Origin: Streptomyces apocyni
GTDB taxonomy: Bacteria; Actinomycetota; Actinomycetes; Streptomycetales; Streptomycetaceae
Length of the DNA stretch: 64,000 nucleotides
Reading direction: 5' to 3'
NCBI RefSeq assembly: GCF_009739465.1
Contig: NZ_WHOM01000067.1
Coordinates: forward strand, 1 to 64,000
The notes beneath the pieces are model-generated. The model was not told the DNA's origin. It saw only the letters and a list, made by a program, of their open reading frames with translations, and made no database searches. A program made the position numbers and the translations under genes. Positions 56,807-64,000 of this stretch are shown here, piece after piece (the stretch's first letter is position 1; each line of letters begins with the position of its first letter).

Positions 56807-58090
56807 GTGACCGAGCCCCTCTCCGAACACAGCGCAGATGTGATCGTCGTCGGGGCCGGGCCAGCCGGTTCCACGACCGCGTACTACCTGGCGAAGGCCG
56901 GACTTGACGTCCTGCTCCTGGAGAAGACCGCGTTCCCGCGCGAGAAGGTCTGTGGCGACGGGCTCACCCCGCGTGCCACCAAGCAGCTGGTCTCCATGGG
57001 CATCGACATCTCCGAAGAGGCGGGCTGGCTGCGCAACAAGGGCCTGCGCATCATCGGCGGTGGCGTGCGCCTGCAGCTGGACTGGCCGGAGCTGGCGTCG
57101 TACCCGGACTACGGACTCGTACGCAAGCGTGACGACTTCGACGAGCAACTGGCCCGGCAGGCGCAGAAGGCGGGCGCCCGACTGTATGAGCGCTGCAACG
57201 TCGGCGCCCCGATCATCGACGACCGCACCGGGCGGATCACCGGCGTACGGGCCAAGCTGGGCGAGGAGAAGCGCGCAGCCACCTTCCACGCGCCCCTGGT
57301 CGTCGCCGCCGACGGCAACTCGACGAGGCTCTCGCTGGCGATGGGGCTGCACCGCCGCGAGGACCGCCCGATGGGCGTCGCGGTCCGTACGTACTTCACC
57401 TCGCCGCGCCATGACGACGACTATCTGGAGTCCTGGCTGGAGCTGTGGGACCGGCGCGGCGCCGAGGACCGGCTGCTGCCGGGCTACGGCTGGATCTTCG
57501 GCATGGGCGACGGTACGTCCAACGTGGGCCTCGGCATCCTCAACTCGTCCTCCGCCTTCAGGGAGCTGGACTGGCGCGAGGTGCTGAAGGCCTGGTGCGC
57601 CTCGATGCCCGAGGACTGGGGGTACGTCCCGGAGAACATGACCCAGCCGATCCGGGGCGCGGCGCTGCCGATGGCCTTCAACCGGCAGCCGCACTACACC
57701 CGTGGGCTGCTGCTCGTGGGCGACGCGGGCGGCCTCGTCAACCCGTTCAACGGCGAGGGCATCGCCTATGCGATGGAATCGGGACAGCTGGCCGCGGACG
57801 TGATCGTCCAGGCGCATGCCCGGCAGACCCCCTCGCAGCGGGAGTTGGCCCTCCAGCGCTACCCGAAGGTCCTCAAGGACACCTACGGCGGCTACTACAC
57901 GATGGGCCGCGCCTTCGTGAAGCTCATCGGCAACCCGAAGGTCATGAAGATCGCGACGCAGCGCGGTCTGACCCACCCGATGCTGATGCGGTTCACGCTG
58001 AAGATGCTCGCCAACCTGACGGACCCGACGGGCGGCGACGCGATGGACCGGGTCATCAACGGCCTGAGCAAGGTGGCCCCGCGGTCCTGA
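56807..58090 (+). CDS. geranylgeranyl reductase-family FAD oxidoreductase (MenJ-like)
   Basis: A 427-residue flavoprotein: FAD motif VIVVGAGPAGSTTAYYLAKA, the family C-x5-G stretch KVCGDGLTPRATKQL, PLVVAADGNSTRLSLAMG, and LLVGDAGGLVNPFNGEGIAY. Members saturate isoprenoid double bonds; in actinomycetes one such enzyme partially saturates the menaquinone side chain, and the location between the mqn genes and nuo supports that role. GTG 56807 is preceded by GGGGGAG. A long hairpin terminator follows. Confidence 0.9.
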   Translation: MTEPLSEHSADVIVVGAGPAGSTTAYYLAKAGLDVLLLEKTAFPREKVCGDGLTPRATKQLVSMGIDISEEAGWLRNKGLRIIGGGVRLQLDWPELASYPDYGLVRKRDDFDEQLARQAQKAGARLYERCNVGAPIIDDRTGRITGVRAKLGEEKRAATFHAPLVVAADGNSTRLSLAMGLHRREDRPMGVAVRTYFTSPRHDDDYLESWLELWDRRGAEDRLLPGYGWIFGMGDGTSNVGLGILNSSSAFRELDWREVLKAWCASMPEDWGYVPENMTQPIRGAALPMAFNRQPHYTRGLLLVGDAGGLVNPFNGEGIAYAMESGQLAADVIVQAHARQTPSQRELALQRYPKVLKDTYGGYYTMGRAFVKLIGNPKVMKIATQRGLTHPMLMRFTLKMLANLTDPTGGDAMDRVINGLSKVAPRS

Positions 58091-58112
58091 GGACGGCGTA
58101 GCGCGTACGGCG

Positions 58113-58147
58113 AAGGGCCGGCGTTCCCGAGAGGAACGCCGGCCCTT
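58113..58147. terminator. bidirectional terminator after the GGR gene
   Basis: Perfect 15-bp stem (AAGGGCCGGCGTTCC, 58113-58127, with 58133-58147) and a five-base loop, placed between convergent genes. Confidence 0.88.
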
Positions 58148-58166
58148 TGCTTGGCTTCTGGGTCGG

Positions 58167-59051
58167 TCAGAGAACGCGGACCGCGCCGGTCGCCGGGTAA
58201 CCCGAGAGGTCCTGGATGACGACGCCCTTGGCGGGGTTGGCGGCGTCCAGGTACTGGCCGTTACCGATGTACACGCCGGTGTGGTACGCGGAGCCTGCGG
58301 AACCCCAGTACAGGATGTCGCCGACCTGGAGGTTGGACGTGCCGACCTGGGTGCCGACCGTCGACTGGTCCTGGGAGACGCGCGGCAGGTCCACACCGAC
58401 CTGCTTGAACGCGGCCTGGACGAGGCTGGAGCAGTCCCAGGCGTTGGGGCCCGTGGCGCCCATCACGTAGGCGTCGCCGAGCTGGGCCTTGAGGAAGGAG
58501 ACGACGGTCGCGACGCTGCCGCTGGCGGGCGCGCTGGCCGTGGTGGAGGCGCTCGCGGAGGTACCGGCGGAGCCGGTGCCGGAGCCCGAGCCCGCGGAGC
58601 TGCTGGCGGTGCTGAGCGTGGTGCGCTCGGCGGAGCGGGCGGCCCGCTCTTCGGCGGCGCGCTTCTCCTCGGCCTTCTTCTTGGCCTCGGCCTTCGCCTC
58701 GGCTTCTGCCTTGGCCTTGGCTTCCGCCTCAGCCTTGGCCTTCGCCTCGGCTTCCTTCTTGGCCTTCTTCGCTTCCTTGGCGGCCTTGGCCGCCGCCGCG
58801 TCCTGCTCGGCCTGCAGGTAGTAGGTGTCAGCCGCCTGCTGGGTGGCGTCGGCCGCGGCGGTCACCTCGCTCGCGAGTCCGGTGAGGGCGGGCATCTCGA
58901 TGGTCTCGGTCACCGGTTCGGCCGCGTTCGCCGCTCCGGACGCACCGGCTACCGCGAGGGTGCTGAGGACGCCACCGGCAACTCCGGCACGCAACTTGGT
59001 GGCGCTGCGGCGGGGCTTCCGGTGGCTGGGTATGTGAGCGGTGAGAGACAT
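58167..59051 (-). CDS. secreted NlpC/P60 peptidoglycan endopeptidase
   Basis: A 294-residue exported cell-wall hydrolase. The signal (ATKLRAGVAGGVLSTLAVAG to GAANA) is followed by a ~60-residue Ala/Lys/Glu coiled-coil segment, then a Ser/Gly/Thr linker, and the C-terminal NlpC/P60 domain. The catalytic Cys is in NAWDCSSLVQAAFKQVGVDL, and the His is in GSAYHTGVYIGNGQYL. It cleaves peptide stems. ATG 59051 has no clear ribosome site. The 5' region is long (776 bases to nuoA). Confidence 0.92.
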   Translation of the reverse strand: MSLTAHIPSHRKPRRSATKLRAGVAGGVLSTLAVAGASGAANAAEPVTETIEMPALTGLASEVTAAADATQQAADTYYLQAEQDAAAAKAAKEAKKAKKEAEAKAKAEAEAKAKAEAEAKAEAKKKAEEKRAAEERAARSAERTTLSTASSSAGSGSGTGSAGTSASASTTASAPASGSVATVVSFLKAQLGDAYVMGATGPNAWDCSSLVQAAFKQVGVDLPRVSQDQSTVGTQVGTSNLQVGDILYWGSAGSAYHTGVYIGNGQYLDAANPAKGVVIQDLSGYPATGAVRVL

Positions 59052-59373
59052 GAGTACAACGGGTATCAAGGGATGAGGGTTCCCTTCAAGAAACGTGTGC
59101 TGCGCCACAGTTGGGCGATGGCGGGCTGAATCCCGGGCGTGTCGCAGCTTATTGACGCCGTAACGGGCAATACGGACACTGCTGATCAAGCCCGTGATCA
59201 TGGGCTTTCCGAGTTACGTCCTATTTGCCCAGCGCGTACCACCCATCCGCATCGTTGGCCAAGCCCGCCGTTTTCCGTCGCTCGGCGGTGTGGCGCAGGT
59301 CACGGAATGGTCACCGCGGGGACGCGATCCGGCTGGCGCTCGTCGGCGGCATCCCTTCGCGGGGTCTCCGCTC

Positions 59374-59395
59374 GTGAACGCGTGCACGCGTTCAC
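59374..59395. promoter_or_regulatory. perfect 22-bp palindrome
   Basis: Arms GTGAACGCG and CGCGTTCAC around TGCA, 323 bases from the nlpC/P60 start and 433 bases from nuoA. The GTGAAC/GTTCAC ends look like Rex half-sites but with ten instead of two intervening bases. Confidence 0.55.
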
Positions 59396-59472
59396 CGTTC
59401 CGCGCGCGCCCGTACCCCGCGCCCTCGGCTCACCTCGCCGCGCCTCGCCGCGCCTCGTCGTGCGAGCCGCCC

Positions 59473-59533
59473 CCTCTATCAGGGGAGTCTCCTGGCTGCC
59501 AATTTGCTTGCAGTCGCTACCTCTTGATAGAGG
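59473..59533. other. possible structured element with 9-bp closing stem
   Basis: CCTCTATCA (59473-59481) and TGATAGAGG (59525-59533) pair perfectly around 43 bases that can form GGAG/CTCC and CTGC/GCAG helices. The stem is AT-richer than its surroundings. Could be a small RNA, leader element or binding site. Confidence 0.35.
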
Positions 59534-59723
59534 CCGCACCGCTCCGACCTGGGTTAACGCGAGCAGATGTCACGTCTGGTGATCTCTTCGGTGCTTCGCG
59601 TATGAAGATCACCACTCATCCGACTTCATGATCCTTCGTCAGGTGGTGGAGATCACAAACTCGAGGACGCACCCCGTGTCGCAGATCACAGACCGGCGGG
59701 CATAGGATGCGGGGCAGTTGGGC

Positions 59724-59741
59724 TTGTGAACTGCCTCACAT
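59724..59741. promoter_or_regulatory. Rex-operator-like site upstream of nuoA
   Basis: TTGTGAA-CTGC-CTCACAT against the Rex operator pattern TTGTGAA-N4-TTCACAA: left arm complete, right arm five of seven. It lies 87-104 bases before nuoA. A 9-bp inverted repeat (CTGCCTCAC/GTGAGGCAG, 59731-59763) overlaps it. Confidence 0.55.
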
Positions 59742-59827
59742 AAGCGCGATCTTCGTGAGGCAGGGCACCCGCCCCGTGAAGTCCGTATGCCGAAGCAGTC
59801 AGTGCCGACTGAGAGGAGCGAGGAGCG

Positions 59828-60187
59828 GTGAACGCCTACGTCCCCATCCTCGTACTGGGAGCCCTTGCCGCCGGCTTTGCGATCTTCTCCGTGGTCATGG
59901 CCACGCTTATCGGTCCAAAGCGCTATAACCGGGTACGGCTCGATGCCTATGAATGCGGCATCGAGCCGACGCCGACGGCTGCCGGCGGCGGCCGATTCCC
60001 GATCAAGTACTACCTGACGGCGATGCTCTTCATCGTCTTCGACATCGAGATCGTCTTCCTCTATCCCTGGGCCGTCACCTTCGACGCCCTGGGTGTTTTC
60101 GGGCTCGTGGAGATGCTGCTCTTCGTGCTCACCGTCTTCGTCGCCTATGCGTATGTATGGCGACGCGGCGGCCTGGAATGGGACTGA
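59828..60187 (+). CDS. nuoA: NADH-quinone oxidoreductase subunit A
   Basis: Membrane subunit of complex I, 119 residues with three helices (VPILVLGALAAGFAIFSVVM; YYLTAMLFIVFDIEIVFLYP; MLLFVLTVFVAYAYVW). The conserved loop YECGIEPTPTAAGGGRFPIK and the acidic FDIEIVFLYPW helix are present. GTG 59828 follows GGAGCGAGGAG. First gene of the nuo operon. Confidence 0.97.
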   Translation: MNAYVPILVLGALAAGFAIFSVVMATLIGPKRYNRVRLDAYECGIEPTPTAAGGGRFPIKYYLTAMLFIVFDIEIVFLYPWAVTFDALGVFGLVEMLLFVLTVFVAYAYVWRRGGLEWD

Positions 60188-60205
60188 GGGGCTGAGGGGC
60201 CACCA

Positions 60206-60760
60206 ATGGGACTCGAAGAGAAACTGCCGAGCGGCTTTCTGCTGACCACCGTCGAACAGGCCGCGGGCTGGGCGCGCAAGTCATCCGTCTTCCCCGCCAC
60301 CTTCGGCCTCGCCTGTTGCGCCATCGAGATGATGACGACCGGCGCGGGGCGCTATGACATGGCCCGCTTCGGCATGGAGGTGTTCCGCGGCTCGCCACGC
60401 CAGGCCGATCTGATGATCGTGGCGGGGCGGGTCAGTCAGAAGATGGCGCCGGTGCTGCGCCAGGTCTATGACCAGATGCCGAATCCCAAGTGGGTGATCT
60501 CCATGGGGGTTTGTGCGTCTTCCGGTGGAATGTTCAACAATTACGCGATTGTTCAGGGCGTTGACCATATCGTGCCTGTTGATATCTATCTGCCCGGATG
60601 TCCACCGCGTCCGGAGATGCTGCTGGACGCGATTATCAAGCTCCACCAGAAGATCCAGACCTCCAAGCTGGGTGTGAACGCGGAGGAAGCGGCCCGCGAG
60701 GCGGAAGAAGCGGCCCTCAAGGCGCTCCCCACCATCGAGATGAAGGGGCTGCTCCGGTGA
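60206..60760 (+). CDS. nuoB: NADH-quinone oxidoreductase subunit B
   Basis: Peripheral-arm subunit carrying cluster N2, the last Fe-S centre before quinone. It has 184 residues. Cysteine ligands are the adjacent pair in GLACCAIEMMTTGAGRYD, one in SMGVCASSGGMFNNYAI and one in YLPGCPPRPEMLLDAI. The C-terminal ~30 residues are Glu/Ala-rich. ATG 60206 is 18 bases after nuoA. The stop overlaps the nuoC GTG. Confidence 0.97.
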   Translation: MGLEEKLPSGFLLTTVEQAAGWARKSSVFPATFGLACCAIEMMTTGAGRYDMARFGMEVFRGSPRQADLMIVAGRVSQKMAPVLRQVYDQMPNPKWVISMGVCASSGGMFNNYAIVQGVDHIVPVDIYLPGCPPRPEMLLDAIIKLHQKIQTSKLGVNAEEAAREAEEAALKALPTIEMKGLLR

Positions 60761-61547
60761 GCGACGCGAACGACAGCAAGCCCAACCCGGCCGACGAGCC
60801 CAACCCGGCCAGCGAGCCCAAGTCGGCGCACGAGCCCAACCCGGAGAAAGACCTCGGCACCGACAACCTGCCGGGTCAGCGCGGCGACCACGGCGAGGAG
60901 GTCCGCGTCCAGCGCGGCATGTTCGGCGCCAACAACGGCGGCGACACCTCGGGCTACGGCGGCCTGGTCCGCTCCGTACGGCTGCCAGGACCCGCGGTAC
61001 GCCCCTACGGCGGGTGGTTCGACGAAGTCGCGGACGAACTCGAGGGCGCCCTGGAAGAGCAGGACCTGCTTCCGGAGACCGCCATCGAGAAGACCGTCGT
61101 CGACCGCGGCGAACTCACCTTCCACGTCGTGCGCGAACACCTGGTTCAGGTCGCCAGGACCCTGCGCGACGACCCCGCGCTGCGCTTCGAGCTCTGCACG
61201 GGCGTCTCGGGTGTCCACTACCCCGGGGACAAGGGCCGCGAGCTGCACGCCGTCTACCACCTGCGCTCACTCACGCACGGGAGGCTGATCCGCGTCGAGA
61301 CCAGCGCGCCGGACAGCGACCCGCACGTCCCCTCGCTGGTCGCGCTCTATCCGACCAACGACTGGCACGAGCGCGAGACCTACGATTTCTTCGGCCTGAT
61401 CTTCGACGGCCACCCCGCCCTCACCCGGATCATGATGCCGGACGACTGGCAGGGCTTCCCGCAGCGCAAGGACTACCCGCTCGGCGGCATCCCCGTCGAG
61501 TACAAGGGCGCCCAGATCCCGGCTCCGGACCAGCGGAGGTCGTACTC

Positions 61548-61551
<4 letters not shown>
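60757..61551 (+). CDS. nuoC: NADH-quinone oxidoreductase subunit C
   Basis: A 264-residue 30-kDa-type subunit: LTFHVVREHLVQVARTLRDD, FELCTGVSGVHYPGDKGREL, then TYDFFGLIFDGHPALTRIMM and DDWQGFPQRKDYPLGGIPVE. The first ~50 residues are a hydrophilic extension with repeated EPNP/NPxxEPN units (NPADEPNPASEPKSAHEPNP), absent from most homologs. GTG 60757 overlaps the nuoB stop and its own stop overlaps the nuoD ATG. It is separate from, not fused to, NuoD. Confidence 0.96.
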
Positions 61552-62872
<1,321 letters not shown>

Positions 62873-62876
<4 letters not shown>

Positions 62877-63703
62877 CCGATGTATCGCTGGGTATGCCCC
62901 AACTCCCGGCCCCCGACTACCCGGCCGACGTACGGGCCCGGCTCGAGGCGGACGCGCGCGACGTCATCGCGCGCTACCCCGACAGCCGGTCCGCGCTGCT
63001 CCCGCTGCTGCACCTGGTCCAGGCCGAGGAAGGCCATGTCACCCGCACCGGCATGGCGTTCTGCGCCGAAATCCTCGGCCTGACCACGGCCGAGGTCACC
63101 GCGGTGGCCACCTTCTACACCATGTACCGGCGCAAGCCGTCCGGCGACTACCAGGTGGGGGTCTGCACCAACACACTCTGCGCGGTGATGGGCGGCGACG
63201 CCATCTTCGACGAACTCAAGGAGCACCTGGGGGTCGGCAACAACGAGACCACCGAGGACGGCAAGGTCACCCTCGAGCACATCGAGTGCAACGCCGCCTG
63301 CGACTTCGCCCCCGTCGTGATGGTCAACTGGGAGTTCTTCGACAACCAGACGCCCGAGTCCGCCAAGCGGCTCGTCGACGACCTGCGTGCGGGCCGCGAC
63401 GTCGAACCCACCCGCGGCGCGAAGCTGTGCACGTACAAGGAGACCGCCCGGATACTGGCTGGTTTTCCCGACGAGCGCCCCGGAGCCGTCGAGGCGTCCG
63501 GCGGCGCGGGCCACGCCTCGCTGGTCGGGCTCAGGCTCGCCAAGGGCGAGAAGCCCCCGGCCAAGGTCGTGTCGCCCCGGTCGTCCGGCTACGCCAGTGA
63601 CGAGCCGCCCGCGGACCACCCGAGCTCACACGACGCACCCCAGCAGACCTCAGCGTCCGATCCCGCCCACCCGTCGGGCCCGGTGACCGAGGAGGAGGAG
63701 TGA
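62873..63703 (+). CDS. nuoE: NADH-quinone oxidoreductase subunit E
   Basis: A 276-residue 24-kDa-type subunit with a [2Fe-2S] cluster. The N-terminal helical part (LLPLLHLVQAEEGHVTRTGM, VTAVATFYTMYRRKP) is followed by the thioredoxin-like domain with Cys ligands in VCTNTLCAVMGG and in IECNAACDFAPVVMVN. The last ~80 residues are a Pro/Ser/His-rich disordered extension (HPSSHDAPQQTSASDPAHPS). GTG 62873 overlaps the nuoD stop; the stop shares one base with the nuoF ATG. Confidence 0.96.
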
Positions 63704-64000
63704 TGACCTTGGCATCAGCCGAGCAGGGGGGCACCGCCCGCCCGAGTGCATTCGAGGGTGGGGGAGAGACGAGTCCCGACAAACTGCTCGCACCGGTCCT
63801 GTCGGCCTTCTGGGACCAGGAAGAGTCCTGGACGCTGGAGACCTACCGGCGTCACGAGGGGTACGAGGGCCTGCGCAAGGCGCTCGCCATGACGCCGGAC
63901 GACCTCATCGCGTACGTCAAGGACTCAGGTCTGCGCGGCCGCGGCGGCGCGGGCTTCCCTACCGGAATGAAGTGGCAGTTCATTCCCCAGGGAGATGGCA
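63703..64000 (+). CDS. nuoF: NADH-quinone oxidoreductase subunit F, N-terminal part (3' end outside window)
   Basis: First 99 codons of the 51-kDa FMN- and NADH-binding subunit, starting at ATG 63703 (TGATG junction with nuoE; GGAGGAGGAG just upstream). Visible: LSAFWDQEESWTLETYRRHE, GLRKALAMTPDDLIAYVKDS and the FMN Gly-rich loop GLRGRGGAGFPTGMKW. A ~20-residue Gly/Glu/Ser-rich segment near the N-terminus (AEQGGTARPSAFEGGGETSP) looks like an insertion. The gene runs past the window edge. Confidence 0.95.
   Translation, partial: MTLASAEQGGTARPSAFEGGGETSPDKLLAPVLSAFWDQEESWTLETYRRHEGYEGLRKALAMTPDDLIAYVKDSGLRGRGGAGFPTGMKWQFIPQGDG

Larger units (their letters stand above)
59052..59827. other. 776-base intergenic region between nlpC/P60 and nuoA
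   Basis: No credible ORF on either strand. It holds, in order, promoters and leader for the minus-strand nlpC/P60 gene, a 22-bp palindrome (59374), a GC-rich repeat (59431-59460), a long-range stem (59473-59533) and the nuo control region (from ~59640). I looked for a c-di-AMP riboswitch core ahead of nlpC/P60 and did not see one by eye. Confidence 0.7.

Noticed and set aside
59052..59300. c-di-AMP (ydaO-type) riboswitch before the nlpC/P60 gene
   Set aside because: Streptomyces cell-wall hydrolase genes often carry one, but I could not find its conserved core by eye. A covariance-model search would settle it.

Overview
This is a high-GC actinomycete chromosome segment, almost certainly Streptomyces or a close relative. 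The GC content is above 70 percent, many genes start with GTG or TTG, and stop/start overlaps of the ATGA or GTGA type are common. The families are typical of the genus: a class I lysyl-tRNA synthetase, two DUF3558 lipoproteins, a DUF2637 protein, an SCO0607-type lipoprotein, the futalosine menaquinone pathway and a nuo operon. I see no insertion sequence, prophage, CRISPR array, tRNA or rRNA gene.

The dominant theme is building a respiratory chain. Heme: hemA (3' part), hemC, the hemD fusion and hemB occupy 3-4534, and hemL is at 24393. Cytochrome c maturation (system II): a ResA/TlpA lipoprotein, CcdA, ResB and CcsB form an overlapping operon at 27976-32188. Menaquinone by the futalosine route: mqnE (39381), a UbiX-like protein (41204), mqnP/UbiA and a UbiD decarboxylase (42761-45120), mqnA (51497), mqnC (52487), a degenerate amidohydrolase-like protein (53724), menG/ubiE (54504) and a geranylgeranyl-reductase-like flavoprotein (56807). 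Complex I: nuoA to nuoF (59828 to the window end) behind a Rex-operator-like site.

Other regions. 4556-7368: an imine-reductase-like oxidoreductase, a small lipoprotein, a DHFR-fold protein and a Uma2 protein. 7435-11169: divergent argS and lysS. 11263-16321: a DUF2637 protein, two DUF3558 lipoproteins, RtcB, and an SDR overlapping a tiny membrane protein gene. 17242-23488: a GNAT, a one-domain voltage-gated channel, then a BlaI/M56 pair followed by a secreted Cys-containing protein, DUF3105, DUF305, CcdA and DUF4287. 32240-38721: SRPBCC, a yeast-type cytosine deaminase, an FMN glutamate-synthase-like protein, a succinate-semialdehyde-type dehydrogenase, and a DAACS transporter behind a Cys-rich leader peptide. 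45219-51186: PLDc_N, TetR, lipase, AraC, FadD and a cold-shock protein.

The most interesting non-routine signals are four. (1) The BlaI-M56 / DUF3105 / DUF305 / CcdA envelope module has the same 24-bp operator-like block, in opposite orientations, in front of its two downstream transcription units. (2) A 35-codon Cys-rich leader ORF with a leaderless-type promoter precedes the DAACS transporter. (3) A conserved-looking amidohydrolase fragment without metal ligands sits inside the menaquinone locus. (4) The large nlpC/P60-nuoA intergenic region holds a 22-bp perfect palindrome, a long-range stem and a Rex-like site.
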